Under the pieces are notes generated by a model. It worked only from the letters and a program-made list of their open reading frames with translations, made no database searches and was not told the origin of the DNA. From an uncultured Selenomonas sp. (GTDB taxonomy: Bacteria > Bacillota > Negativicutes > Selenomonadales > Selenomonadaceae), in the NCBI GenBank assembly GCA_947167105.1, contig CAMVGU010000013.1:21762-85761 (forward strand): a DNA stretch of 64,000 nt, given 5' to 3'. Below are positions 34,356-42,838 of this stretch, piece by piece. The first letter of the stretch is position 1; every line of letters starts with the position of its first letter. The position numbers and the translations under genes are program-made.

Positions 34356-35330
34356 TCAAAAGCTAAAGGGTGTCGTCACCCGTCTCAGCGTACGCCCGCA
34401 CTCGCAGGTTTCCTCCACCATGCTGACCGCCTGCCCCGTCCGGTAGCGGATCAGCGGCATGGCCTCGGCCTGCAAGGTCGTAACCACCAGCTCGCCCATC
34501 TGGTTCGGCTCTGTCACCGGCACATCACTGTTGAAGTTGATGATTTCCGGATAATAGAAGTCCTCCTGGATATGCTGCCCAGCATGAGCCTCACACTGGA
34601 ACAGCACTCCGGCCGTGCCCAGCTCTGCCGCTGCGTAGAAGTTATAGACCGTCGCACGGGTGCGATCCTGGATATGGCGCTGCATCGGGTTCTGGATGCC
34701 GTTGGGATTCATGCAGATGACCCTGTCCAGCGGATAATCAATAATGTTCTTGCCCGTTGCCTGGAGCTGAATGACCAGCTGCATGATAAGCTGCGGCGTG
34801 GTCACGATCGTGTCCATGCTCACCAGCTCCATCAGGCGGAGCCACTGCCTGTAATCAGAACCCATGGGCACCACCGTGGCCCCGATGTTTTCCAGGGCGT
34901 ACTGCACATCCAGCACGCGGCTGTCCGCCAGATCGCCCTGTACAGCCACCACAGATGTTTTGTTGATGCCCGTTGCCACCAGGCAGCGAGCCATCATCTC
35001 CGTATTTTTCGCGATATCACCCTGGGTATAGAGCTTCGTCAGCTCTCCTGCGATCTGCTGCATATGGTTGAAGCGCAGGATGCCGGAAATGGGCAGGGTC
35101 AGGATGTCCAGCGAATCCACCTGATGGAGCTGCGGAGACAGCAGAAAGGGGAATTTCCGCAAGTCTTCCAGCTCCTGCAGATCATCTGCCTTGACCTTGG
35201 CCTGCTCAAAGGACTGCTGGTAGAAGAAGCTCTTTTCCTCCGCCCAGCGCAACTGCTGCTTCAAAAGCTCCAGCTGCTTCTCCCGCATGGTGCCCTTATC
35301 CATTTGTTCTACCTTCTGATTGGCGTACAT
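34356..35330 (-). CDS. Short PaaK-like (phenylacetate-CoA ligase family) protein lacking the P-loop
   Basis: A 324-residue protein related to adenylate-forming PaaK ligases. Family features are the N-terminal helix with KLRKFPF-like DLRKFPFLLSPQ, VVPMGSDYRQWLRLMELV, TTPQLIMQLV, YNFYAAAELGTAGVLFQC, and GELVVTTLQAEAMPLIRYRTGQ. It is about 100 residues shorter than typical PaaK: it ends soon after the RYRTG motif, without the usual C-terminal lid. The Ser/Gly/Thr-rich phosphate loop (SSGTTGxP) is replaced by LPISGILRFNH. It may therefore be non-catalytic or bind a ligand only. AGGTG seven bases before ATG 35330 supports the start. Its neighbour upstream is cheR. Confidence 0.75.
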   Translation of the reverse strand: MYANQKVEQMDKGTMREKQLELLKQQLRWAEEKSFFYQQSFEQAKVKADDLQELEDLRKFPFLLSPQLHQVDSLDILTLPISGILRFNHMQQIAGELTKLYTQGDIAKNTEMMARCLVATGINKTSVVAVQGDLADSRVLDVQYALENIGATVVPMGSDYRQWLRLMELVSMDTIVTTPQLIMQLVIQLQATGKNIIDYPLDRVICMNPNGIQNPMQRHIQDRTRATVYNFYAAAELGTAGVLFQCEAHAGQHIQEDFYYPEIINFNSDVPVTEPNQMGELVVTTLQAEAMPLIRYRTGQAVSMVEETCECGRTLRRVTTPFSF

Positions 35331-35376
35331 CGCAAAACACCTGCTTAGACTAGATTCATATCCGTGCGGCCATTCC

Positions 35377-36165
35377 TCAGGTCAGCGGCTTCTGATAGAA
35401 GAAAGGCTGGAAGCTCGTGTAACCAAGCTTGCGGAAGTTCAGTATAGCCTCGGTTGCGCCAACAAAGAGTATGCCACCCGGCTTCAGCGCCTTGAAGAAG
35501 TTCGCATACAGCTGATCCTTCGCCTCCTCCGTGAAATAAATAACCACGTTGCGGCAAAGAATCAGGTCGAACCCTTCCTCAAATTTATCCTTCAGGAGGT
35601 TGTGGCGCTTGAATTCAATGCAGTTCTTGATTTCCTGCTTAACTGCGTACTTATCGCCATCCACCTTATCGAAATACTTGGCAAGGCGCTCCTTCTGCAT
35701 GGCCTTGATTTCGCCCTCTACATACACGCCGCGCTTCGCCTTGGCCAGGATTTCTATATCCAGGTCACTGGCCAGGATGCGATGGCGCACATTCGGCGTC
35801 ATCTCCTTCATGATGATGGCCAAAGAGTACGGCTCAGCGCCGATGGAGCAACCGGCACTCCAGATGTTCAGGCGCGGGGAGCGCTTCAGCAGGTCGGGAA
35901 TGACATCTGTCTCCAGCTTGCCGAACTTCTCCGGCGTCCGAAAGAATTCCGACACGTTGATGGTCAGATATTCTATGAAGGCCGCGAAATCGTCCTTGTT
36001 CTTGGCTGCATTGTCAAAATACTCGCAGAACGAATCCATACCGGCACGGGTAATCAAATTGCCGATGCGCCGTTTCATTTGCGGCTCTTTGTAAAGATCG
36101 AGATCTATTTCCGTCTTGGCCTTCAGTTTCTGCTTGAAACCAGCCCAGTCTTTGTCGTCCATCAT
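35377..36165 (-). CDS. cheR: CheR-type protein-glutamate O-methyltransferase
   Basis: A 262-residue chemoreceptor methyltransferase of normal length. The N-terminal helical CheR domain contains MKRRIGNLITRAG and TINVSEFFRTPEKF. The SAM domain contains NIWSAGCSIGAEPYSLAI, DLDIEILAKAKRGVY and FDLILCRNVVIYF. It would methylate glutamates on chemoreceptors. No other chemotaxis gene is near, so it may serve a dispersed chemotaxis system or a CheR-like signalling branch. AGGAGG ten bases before the ATG at 36165 sets the start. Confidence 0.92.
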   Translation of the reverse strand: MMDDKDWAGFKQKLKAKTEIDLDLYKEPQMKRRIGNLITRAGMDSFCEYFDNAAKNKDDFAAFIEYLTINVSEFFRTPEKFGKLETDVIPDLLKRSPRLNIWSAGCSIGAEPYSLAIIMKEMTPNVRHRILASDLDIEILAKAKRGVYVEGEIKAMQKERLAKYFDKVDGDKYAVKQEIKNCIEFKRHNLLKDKFEEGFDLILCRNVVIYFTEEAKDQLYANFFKALKPGGILFVGATEAILNFRKLGYTSFQPFFYQKPLT

Positions 36166-36257
36166 AGCGGTATTACCTCCTGTTGTCAAATACTCTATCT
36201 CTTAGCTATATTCCCCCCCCGCCGCGAAAATTCCTTCTTTCTCAAAAAAATTTCAAT

Positions 36258-36313
36258 AAATAAAAAAGAAAAAGAAGATGCCCTGTCCGGCCTGCAGGGC
36301 CGGACAGGGCATC
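36258..36313 (-). terminator. Strong Rho-independent terminator after hsp20
   Basis: A perfect 16-pair stem (arms 36277-36292 and 36298-36313, sequence GATGCCCTGTCCGGCC) with loop TGCAG is followed on the minus strand by a T-rich tail of about 19 bases. Confidence 0.95.
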
Positions 36314-36331
36314 CCAAAAGCATGCGCACAT

Positions 36332-36778
36332 TCAGCTGATATCGAAGACCTTGCTGTTCTTCACATCCAGCAGCTTGGGCATCACGATATGCAGCACTCC
36401 ATTATCATAAGCAACGCTGACAGCGGACTCGTCAATCTCATCCACCTTGAAGGAGCGCTCGAACTCACCGCTCCGGCGCTCATGGCAGATATACCTCACA
36501 TCATCAGGCTCCAGCTCCTCACGCTCGGCCTTGATGCGCAGGTAGCCTCCCTCATCGTATGATACCGTGATCTGCTCCTTGCGGAAACCCGGCAGCTCGG
36601 CAAACAGCTCGTAGCTGGAAGCCGTATCGATCACATCAACACGGAAAGAGGACAGGGCACCGCTCATGCGTCCGATGGGATTGCCGGGCTGGTCTGCAGC
36701 GAATTCCAGAAAACGCTCCACCAGTTCCTGCCCCTTGTCCATGCGCTCGCGCAGATTGAATGGTACTGTACGGAACAT
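36332..36778 (-). CDS. Hsp20/alpha-crystallin small heat shock protein
   Basis: A 148-residue small heat shock protein. The alpha-crystallin domain spans about residues 48-135, with VDVIDTASSYELFAELPGFRKEQI and the C-terminal SVAYDNGVLHIVMPK. Such proteins hold unfolding clients for refolding by ATP-driven chaperones. The ATG at 36778 (MFRTVPF) is six bases after GGAGGG. The gene is monocistronic: it has its own consensus promoter and a strong terminator. No CIRCE element is visible in the promoter region. Confidence 0.93.
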   Translation of the reverse strand: MFRTVPFNLRERMDKGQELVERFLEFAADQPGNPIGRMSGALSSFRVDVIDTASSYELFAELPGFRKEQITVSYDEGGYLRIKAEREELEPDDVRYICHERRSGEFERSFKVDEIDESAVSVAYDNGVLHIVMPKLLDVKNSKVFDIS

Positions 36779-36838
36779 ACTCATCCCTCCATAATGAATC
36801 AGGCTGCTAAATCCTACGATTATCTTGCTTATGGAATT

Positions 36839-36867
36839 ATTATAGTGTAAAATTACGAAGATTTCAA
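36839..36867 (-). promoter_or_regulatory. Sigma-70 promoter of hsp20
   Basis: -35 TTGAAA (36862-36867) and -10 TATAAT (36839-36844) with a 17-base spacer, about 60 bases before the start codon. Confidence 0.85.
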
Positions 36868-36885
36868 GCAAATGCCCCGGGGCTG

Positions 36886-37695
36886 TCAGCCCAGCTCTAT
36901 CACATCGAGATCATCAGGCACGAAAACCGGGCCATGGTAATACTTGCCTGCCTCAGCGGAGTAATCACCCTTGCGCGTTGCAATATGCTTGTCCTCCGTA
37001 TGGTAGAGCACCAGATGTTTGATCCTGAGCTCCTTGGCCAGCTCACTGGCCTCCTTGACCGTGGAATGATTCTTCTCATAGGGCTTAAAGACCTCACGGT
37101 CATCGTAGCGGCAGAAAGCCTCCGCCAGCAGCCAGTCCGCCCCCTCGGCATACTGCCTGTCATGCTCGTTATACGGCTCATCTCCCAGGCAGCAGAAATT
37201 CATGCCATCCGGGAACATGAGCTGATAGCCGTACTGCTTGGCCTTGGTGGAGAGAATGTCGAAGGCCGTCAGGGCAGCAAAGGGCAGCTCCACCCTTTCG
37301 CCGTCCTGCAGTTCATGCACCAGGATATCCTGGCCGACACGGGCGAAGTCCTTCTTTTTCAGGGTCATCTCCGTCATGGTAAGCAGCATATGCTTCACCA
37401 CATCGTGGCAGTAAATATGAAATTGCCCTTCATACTTGCCCTTGTTTATCAGATCCGCGACCTTGCGTATCACCCAGATAACCCCCAGCACATGGTCGGT
37501 ATGACCGTGGGTGACGAACATGTGGTGGCAGTCCTGCCACTTAAAGGGAGTCTGCTCCAACTGCCGCAGGATGCCGTTGCCGCCCCCTGCATCCGTCAGG
37601 AACAGGCTGCCGTCCTCCGCCTCCAGATAAAAGCAGGTATTGAAGCACTTGGTCGCCATGGCAAATCCCGTGCCCAGAACATACATTTTCCGCAT
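36886..37695 (-). CDS. MBL-fold metallo-hydrolase (RNase Z-like)
   Basis: A 269-residue metallo-beta-lactamase fold protein. The zinc motif is VTHGHTDHVLGV (about 76-87), preceded by FLTDAGGGNGILRQL and followed by CCLGDEPY, LLAEAFC and LVLYHTEDKH, which supply the remaining ligands. GTGFAMATKCFNTCFYLE at the start is typical of COG1234-type hydrolases related to RNase Z. Its natural substrate is unknown. The ATG at 37695 follows GGAGGAAGG. It lies 22 bases after rnc and is probably the last gene of the fab-rnc transcript. Confidence 0.85.
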   Translation of the reverse strand: MRKMYVLGTGFAMATKCFNTCFYLEAEDGSLFLTDAGGGNGILRQLEQTPFKWQDCHHMFVTHGHTDHVLGVIWVIRKVADLINKGKYEGQFHIYCHDVVKHMLLTMTEMTLKKKDFARVGQDILVHELQDGERVELPFAALTAFDILSTKAKQYGYQLMFPDGMNFCCLGDEPYNEHDRQYAEGADWLLAEAFCRYDDREVFKPYEKNHSTVKEASELAKELRIKHLVLYHTEDKHIATRKGDYSAEAGKYYHGPVFVPDDLDVIELG

Positions 37696-37717
37696 ATTCC
37701 TTCCTCCTTCGGCTTCC

Positions 37718-38437
37718 TCATTTCTTGCCCCAACGTGCCAGGGCCATCTTCGCGGCCTGCTGCTCCGCAGCCTTTTTGCTGCGGCCGGAGCCTTCACCCA
37801 GGATCTTGCCGTCCACCAGCACGCGGCTCGTAAAGGTACGCGCATGAGGAGGGCCGCTCTCCCCCGCTTCCTCGTAGGTAATTACCTTATCCGGGTCACG
37901 GTGCACCAGTTCCTGGAAAGTGGTCTTATAGTCGGTCATAATCTCCCCGACCTGGGCAGCCTCAGCGAATTGCTCCGCAAGCTGGCGCAGGACATAATCC
38001 TGGGCCACTTCCCAGCCCTGGTCTTCGTAGATGGCGCCAATGACGGCCTCGAAAGCATCCTCCAGATTGGTCTGGCGCGCCCGTCCGCCTCCCAGTTCCT
38101 CGCCGTGGCCCAGCAGCAAATGCTCACCGAAATTCAGTCCCCTGGCCAGCCCTGCCAGGGTCTCCGAGCGCACGATGCTGGCCCGTATCTTGGTCAGCTC
38201 CCCCTCGGGCAATTTGGGAAAGTGCCTATAAAGATAGGTGCTGGAGGCAAGCTCCAGCACCGCATCACCTAAGAATTCCAGTCGCTCATTATGGGCTGTT
38301 TCCCGCTTGGCCTCATTGGCAAAGGAAGTATGGGTCAGCGCCTGATCCAGAAGCCGAAGATCACGGAACTCCACCCCCAGCTTCCGGGAGAGGGCGATAA
38401 GTTCCGCCCTGCGCTTCCCGGAAAGAGAGTGCTCCAT
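37718..38437 (-). CDS. rnc: Ribonuclease III
   Basis: A 239-residue RNase III that cleaves double-stranded RNA in rRNA and mRNA maturation. The signature HNERLEFLGDAVLEL (about 46-60) and the second acidic site NLEDAFEAVIGAIYED form the catalytic domain. A C-terminal double-stranded RNA-binding domain ends GSGRSKKAAEQQAAKMALARW. The ATG at 38437 is one base after the fabF stop; an ATG at 38449 overlapping fabF is the alternative. The order fabF-rnc is common in Firmicutes. Confidence 0.95.
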   Translation of the reverse strand: MEHSLSGKRRAELIALSRKLGVEFRDLRLLDQALTHTSFANEAKRETAHNERLEFLGDAVLELASSTYLYRHFPKLPEGELTKIRASIVRSETLAGLARGLNFGEHLLLGHGEELGGGRARQTNLEDAFEAVIGAIYEDQGWEVAQDYVLRQLAEQFAEAAQVGEIMTDYKTTFQELVHRDPDKVITYEEAGESGPPHARTFTSRVLVDGKILGEGSGRSKKAAEQQAAKMALARWGKK

Positions 38438-38438
38438 T

Positions 38439-39683
38439 TTACTGCTCATACTTCTTAAGCAGCAAGCAGGCATTGTGACCGCCGAAGCCGAAGGAATTGG
38501 ACATGGCCGCCCGTACTTTCTTGGACCTGGCCTTGTTCGGCACATAGTCCAGATCCAGTCCCTCATCCGGTGTCTCATAGTTGATGGTGGGCGGCAGCAT
38601 ATCATTCTCCACAGCCAGGGCCGTAGCGATGCACTCCACGCCACCGGCGGCGCCCAGGAGATGCCCCGTCATGGACTTGATGGAGGAAACGGAAACGTCC
38701 TTGGCAGCCTCGCCCCAGACAGACTTGATGGCCTCGCTCTCGCCCTCATCGTTCATATGGGTGGAAGTGCCGTGGGAATTCACATAATCCACCTCGCTGG
38801 CCTGCATGCCCGCGTCATCCAGGGCAAGCTGCATGCACTTGGACTGATAGGCCCCGTGGGGAGCCGGGCTCGTGATATGGTAGGCATCGGAGTTTGCGCC
38901 ATAGCCCACTACCTCGGCATAGATGTGGGCACCACGAGCCAGGGCATGCTCAAGGCTTTCCAGCACCACAATGCCTGCGCCCTCGCCCATCACAAAGCCG
39001 CTGCGGTTCTTATCGAAGGGACGGGAGGCGTGCTCCGGGTCATCATTGTGATCCGTGCAGAGAGCCTTCATGGCGCAGAAACCGGCAACAGCAGCGCCGG
39101 AGATGGATGCCTCGGTGCCACCTGCCAGCATGGCATCCGCCTCGCCCCGCTGGATAATGCGGAAGGCATCACCGATGCAGTTCGTGCCTGTGGCGCAGGC
39201 CGTAACCACACACTCAGAGGGGCCATGCAGGCCAAACTCGATGGCAACGTGTCCGGTAGCCATATTCGCTATCATCATGGGGATGAAGAAGGGGCTGATA
39301 CGGGACGGCCCCTTGGAGAAGAGCTTCTCATACTGGGTGTGCATCGTCTCGATGCCCCCGATACCGGCACCGATGTATGTACCAATGCGATCGCGATTCT
39401 CTTTTTCAAAATCCAGGCCCGCATCCTGCACGGCCAGCTTGGATGCCGCTACAGCGAACTGGGCATAGCGATCCATGCGCTTGGACTCTTTCTTATCAAT
39501 GTAGTCGTTCGGCTCAAAATCCTTGACTTCCCCCGCAATCTGGGAAGGATAGTCCGTCGCGTCGAAGCGGGTGATCCTGGCAATGCCGTTCTTGCCCGCC
39601 AGCAGGCCCTGCCAGAATGCTTCCTTGCCGATGCCGATAGGAGTAACGGCTCCCAGACCTGTAATAACTACACGATTGCTCAA
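38439..39683 (-). CDS. fabF: Beta-ketoacyl-ACP synthase II
   Basis: A 414-residue condensing enzyme that elongates acyl-ACP with malonyl-ACP. The Cys-His-His triad is visible: VVTACATGTN (about 165), NSHGTSTHMND (about 304) and SMTGHLLGAAGG (about 341). SNSFGFGGHNACLL lies at the C-terminus. The start is a TTG at 39683 after AAAGGGG. It is the last biosynthetic gene of the fab operon. Confidence 0.97.
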   Translation of the reverse strand: MSNRVVITGLGAVTPIGIGKEAFWQGLLAGKNGIARITRFDATDYPSQIAGEVKDFEPNDYIDKKESKRMDRYAQFAVAASKLAVQDAGLDFEKENRDRIGTYIGAGIGGIETMHTQYEKLFSKGPSRISPFFIPMMIANMATGHVAIEFGLHGPSECVVTACATGTNCIGDAFRIIQRGEADAMLAGGTEASISGAAVAGFCAMKALCTDHNDDPEHASRPFDKNRSGFVMGEGAGIVVLESLEHALARGAHIYAEVVGYGANSDAYHITSPAPHGAYQSKCMQLALDDAGMQASEVDYVNSHGTSTHMNDEGESEAIKSVWGEAAKDVSVSSIKSMTGHLLGAAGGVECIATALAVENDMLPPTINYETPDEGLDLDYVPNKARSKKVRAAMSNSFGFGGHNACLLLKKYEQ

Positions 39684-39773
39684 AAGAAACGACCCCTTTC
39701 CTCATTCCAAATGCACTTTCACAACGGAACAAGGCGGCAGCTGGCTGCCCCCGCCTTGCCAAATCTTTTCTTC

Positions 39774-40718
39774 TCAGGTTGCAGCCGCGACCTCCGCCCT
39801 AAGCTGCTCAAAAATATCATGCACAGGCATAATGCGCTCAATGGTCGGCAGACGCTCGCCGGTAAAGACCAAGCCGGTCTCCACATCACCCTGCTGCGCA
39901 CGTATCAGAGCGCGGATGATGCAGAAATTATGCTTGCACGCCTTCAGGCATTGATCGCAAACCTTGGGCGGCACAGGGCCTTCCATCACGCGGGCCGTAA
40001 AGGGCGTGCGCACGGCACGTCCCGGCAGCCCCACCGGGCTGTGGATAACCACCACGTCCTCAGGCTTGGATTTCAGGTAGTACTCTTTCAGAGCAGGCGC
40101 GCCATTCGCCTCCTCGCTGACTGCGAAGCGCGAGCCCATCTGGACGCCGTTGGCACCCATCTTTATCAAATCAACGATATCCTGGCCATGCAGGACGCCG
40201 CCGGCTGCTATGACCGGAAGCTTCACTGCTGCGCGGATGTCCGGGATGAGATTGCGGACAGAGGTATCCGTCCCCAGATGCCCACCGGCCTCCTTGCCTT
40301 CCACAACAATAGCCGTGGCGCCAAGACGCTCGGAAATCTTTGCCAATTTAACTGATGAGACAATCGGTACGATCGGCGTACCCGATTCCTTGCCCAGACC
40401 AAACATATCACGGGAAAAACCGGCGCCGGCCACAACCAGGTCTATGCCTTCGCTGATAGCGGTCTTCACGACCTCGGCAAAATCCCTGGCGGCAACCATG
40501 ATATTGATACCGATTACTCCTTTGGACAGGGCACGGGCGAGACGGATCTCGTAACGCAGCTCATCATGGGACATGCCGGATGCAGCAATGAGCCCAATGC
40601 CGCCCTCGTTGGCTACAGCCGCAGCCAGACGAGCAGTTGACAGACGAATCGCCATGCCCCCCTGAACGATTGGAATCTTAGCGATTTTCTTGCCAATTTT
40701 CAGCTCTGGAAGCTTCAA
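39774..40718 (-). CDS. NPD/FabK-family flavoprotein with C-terminal cysteine cluster
   Basis: A 314-residue flavin-dependent TIM-barrel protein embedded in the fab operon between acpP and fabF. Family motifs are IPIVQGGMAIRLSTARLAAAVANEGGIGLI, GINIMVAARDF, VEGKEAGGHLGTDTS and GANGVQMGSRFAVSEE. Unlike the two FabK-type paralogues in this window it has a C-terminal cluster CDQCLKACKHNFC (spacing CX2CX3CX4C), possibly metal or iron-sulphur binding. I place the start at a TTG at 40718 (KLPELKIGKK), seven bases after GGAGG; homology begins there. It may be a nitronate monooxygenase-like or accessory reductase of lipid synthesis. A strong hairpin separates it from acpP. Confidence 0.85.
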   Translation of the reverse strand: MKLPELKIGKKIAKIPIVQGGMAIRLSTARLAAAVANEGGIGLIAASGMSHDELRYEIRLARALSKGVIGINIMVAARDFAEVVKTAISEGIDLVVAGAGFSRDMFGLGKESGTPIVPIVSSVKLAKISERLGATAIVVEGKEAGGHLGTDTSVRNLIPDIRAAVKLPVIAAGGVLHGQDIVDLIKMGANGVQMGSRFAVSEEANGAPALKEYYLKSKPEDVVVIHSPVGLPGRAVRTPFTARVMEGPVPPKVCDQCLKACKHNFCIIRALIRAQQGDVETGLVFTGERLPTIERIMPVHDIFEQLRAEVAAAT

Positions 40719-40741
40719 TGTTACTCCTCCATTCCGTCCCT

Positions 40742-40800
40742 CCTTTGAAAAATCCCGTGAATCAGGAACTATCGTACCTAGCTTCACGGGATTTCAAAGG
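40742..40800 (-). promoter_or_regulatory. Long intercistronic hairpin between acpP and the FabK/NMO-like gene
   Basis: CCTTTGAAAAATCCCGTGAA (40742-40761) pairs with TTCACGGGATTTCAAAGG (40783-40800) with only a two-base bulge. On the minus strand the distal arm includes ATTTTTC, so the stem can act as partial terminator or as a 3' stabiliser for the highly expressed acpP mRNA. Confidence 0.8.
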
Positions 40801-40814
40801 TCAGACGCCCAAAA

Positions 40815-41048
40815 TTATTCCTTGTTCTGATCGATGTAGGTGACAACATCCTGAACGGTCTTGATCTTCTCAGCAGCCTCATCCGGAATCTCAATGTTGA
40901 ATTCCTCTTCAAAGGCCATGATCAGCTCAACAATGTCCAGGGAATCAGCACCCAGGTCATCGATGAAAGTGGACTCGATAGCAACCTCATCGGCCTCAAC
41001 GCCAAGCTGCTCAACCACAATGTCCCTTACTTTCTCGAAAGTCGACAT
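40815..41048 (-). CDS. acpP: Acyl carrier protein
   Basis: A 77-residue, very acidic carrier protein. The phosphopantetheine attachment serine is in [11 protein letters not shown] (Ser36). The four-helix pattern and length match AcpP. It carries the growing acyl chain for FabD, FabG, FabK and FabF encoded around it. A ribosome site AAGGAGG precedes the ATG, and a long hairpin follows 15 bases after the stop. Confidence 0.98.
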   Translation of the reverse strand: MSTFEKVRDIVVEQLGVEADEVAIESTFIDDLGADSLDIVELIMAFEEEFNIEIPDEAAEKIKTVQDVVTYIDQNKE

Positions 41049-41114
41049 GAAGTAAACACCTCCTTGATACCTTAAGAAGCAGTTATCAGCTTCTGTTTTT
41101 ACTTTATCATCATA

Positions 41115-41858
41115 TCACATTACCATGCCGCCGTCTACATTGACGACCTGGCCGGTGATATAAGACGCATTATCGGAAACCAGGAAGCACACGGCATTTG
41201 CCACATCCTCAGGCTGGCCTGCACGACCCAGGGGAACACCCGCCAACGTGGCCTCCCGCGCCTTCTCCGTCATCGCCGCTGTCATATCCGTATCTATGAA
41301 GCCCGGTGCCACCATGTTCACTGTGATACCCCTGGAAGCAAGTTCCTTGGCCATGGACTTGGAAAAGCCGATGACGCCTGCCTTGGCTGCCGCATAATTC
41401 GACTGCCCCGCGTTGCCCATCAGCCCCACCACGGAAGCCATGTTCACGATACGGCCGCTTCTTTGCTTCATCATCAGCTTCGTGACCGCCTTCGTGCACG
41501 CATAGACACCGCCGAGGTTCGTTTTCAGCACCGCATGGAAATCTTCATCCTTCATGCGCGCCAAAAGTCCGTCCCTGGTGATGCCCGCATTGTTGACCAG
41601 GATGTCAATACGCCCAAAGCGCCCCACCACAGCCTCCACCATGGCGGCAACAGCCTCGCTGCTGGAGACATCTGCCTGGCAGAGCAGGGCCTCGCCGCCG
41701 GCAGCTTCAATCTCTGCCTTCACGGCCTCAGCTTTTTCCGTGCTGCCAGCGTAATTGATGGCGACCTTCGCGCCTTCAGATGCCAGCTTCAGGGCAATCG
41801 CCCGGCCAATGCCGCGGGATGCGCCCGTAACCAGCGCTACTTTCCCATCTAAAAGCAT
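41115..41858 (-). CDS. fabG: 3-oxoacyl-ACP reductase
   Basis: A 247-residue short-chain dehydrogenase using NADPH. The nucleotide site is VTGASRGIGRAIA (about 10-22), then NNAGITRDGL. Catalytic residues are in NMASVVGLMGNAGQSNYAAAKAG (Ser, Tyr, Lys). The C-terminus DNASYITGQVVNVDGGM is typical of FabG. The ATG at 41858 follows AGGAGG and lies one base after the fabD stop, indicating coupled translation. Confidence 0.97.
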   Translation of the reverse strand: MLLDGKVALVTGASRGIGRAIALKLASEGAKVAINYAGSTEKAEAVKAEIEAAGGEALLCQADVSSSEAVAAMVEAVVGRFGRIDILVNNAGITRDGLLARMKDEDFHAVLKTNLGGVYACTKAVTKLMMKQRSGRIVNMASVVGLMGNAGQSNYAAAKAGVIGFSKSMAKELASRGITVNMVAPGFIDTDMTAAMTEKAREATLAGVPLGRAGQPEDVANAVCFLVSDNASYITGQVVNVDGGMVM

Positions 41859-41859
41859 A

Positions 41860-42804
41860 TTAACGAACCTCCTGGAAATAGTCAAGGGTTTTTTGCAGGC
41901 TTTCCAGATTTTCAACATTCATGCTGGTAAGAGCCTTGTCAATGCGGCGATTGAAGCCACAGAGGGTCTTGCCCGGGCCTGCCTCAATGAAGGTATCCGC
42001 ACCGAATTCCTGCATGGTCTGCACGCAGTCAATCCACTTCACCGGATGGTCAGCCTGCTTGACCAGATTCTCCTTGATCTCGGCAGCACTGGTCTCCATC
42101 TTGCCCGTATAATTCGCCACCACCGGGAAAGCGGCATCATGCAGGGTAATCTTATCCAGCTCGGCAGCCAGCTTCACCGCAGCGGGCTGCATCAGCGTGC
42201 TGTGGAAAGGAGCGGAAACCGGCAGGATAACGGCCTTCTTCGCGCCTGCAGCCTTCAAGGTCTCCACCGCGGCCCCCACACCGGCCGTCGTGCCCGCAAT
42301 GACCGTCTGGCCAGGGCAGTTGAAATTGACCGCCTGCACCGCACCGACGTTTTTGGAGGCGTCCTCGCAAGCCTCTGTGATAACCTCGTCCCCCAGGCCG
42401 ATGATGGCAGCCATGCCGCCCTGGCCCACAGGCACGGCCTCCTGCATGTACTGGCCCCGCTTATGCACAAGCAGCACAGCGTCCTGGAAATCCAGCACAC
42501 CGGCAGCGACCAGGGCGGAATACTCGCCCAGGCTGTGGCCGCCCGCAATCTCAGGCTGCAGGCCATGCTCCTTCAGGATAGCATTCGAAATGCAGCTCAT
42601 AGTCAGGATGGCAGGCTGGGTATTGGCGGTCAGCTTCAAGTCCTCAGCCGGGCCGTCGAAGCACATATCCATGATGGAATACCCCAATGCTTCGTCAGCC
42701 TCTTTGAAGAGCTTCTTTGCCACGTCATACTTCTCATAAAAATCCTTGCCCATCCCCACTGCCTGGGCACCCTGCCCTGGGAATACGAACGCCACCTTAT
42801 TCAC
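41860..42804 (-). CDS. fabD: Malonyl-CoA:ACP transacylase
   Basis: A 314-residue FabD that loads malonate onto ACP. It begins KVAFVFPGQGAQAVGMGKD. The nucleophile is in AGGHSLGEYSALVAAG (about 92), with QGGMAAIIGL and SAPFHSTLMQPA (the His) downstream. The start is a GTG at 42804, seven bases after GGAGG; the upstream extension overlaps fabK and lacks homology. Confidence 0.96.
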   Translation of the reverse strand: MNKVAFVFPGQGAQAVGMGKDFYEKYDVAKKLFKEADEALGYSIMDMCFDGPAEDLKLTANTQPAILTMSCISNAILKEHGLQPEIAGGHSLGEYSALVAAGVLDFQDAVLLVHKRGQYMQEAVPVGQGGMAAIIGLGDEVITEACEDASKNVGAVQAVNFNCPGQTVIAGTTAGVGAAVETLKAAGAKKAVILPVSAPFHSTLMQPAAVKLAAELDKITLHDAAFPVVANYTGKMETSAAEIKENLVKQADHPVKWIDCVQTMQEFGADTFIEAGPGKTLCGFNRRIDKALTSMNVENLESLQKTLDYFQEVR

Positions 42805-42838
42805 GCTATGACCTCCCTCAGACTTAGCCTCTAAAATC

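Noticed and set aside
38475..40355. A 626-codon open frame on the plus strand
   Set aside because: It lies antisense across fabF and the FabK/NMO-like gene, both with clear motifs and ribosome sites.
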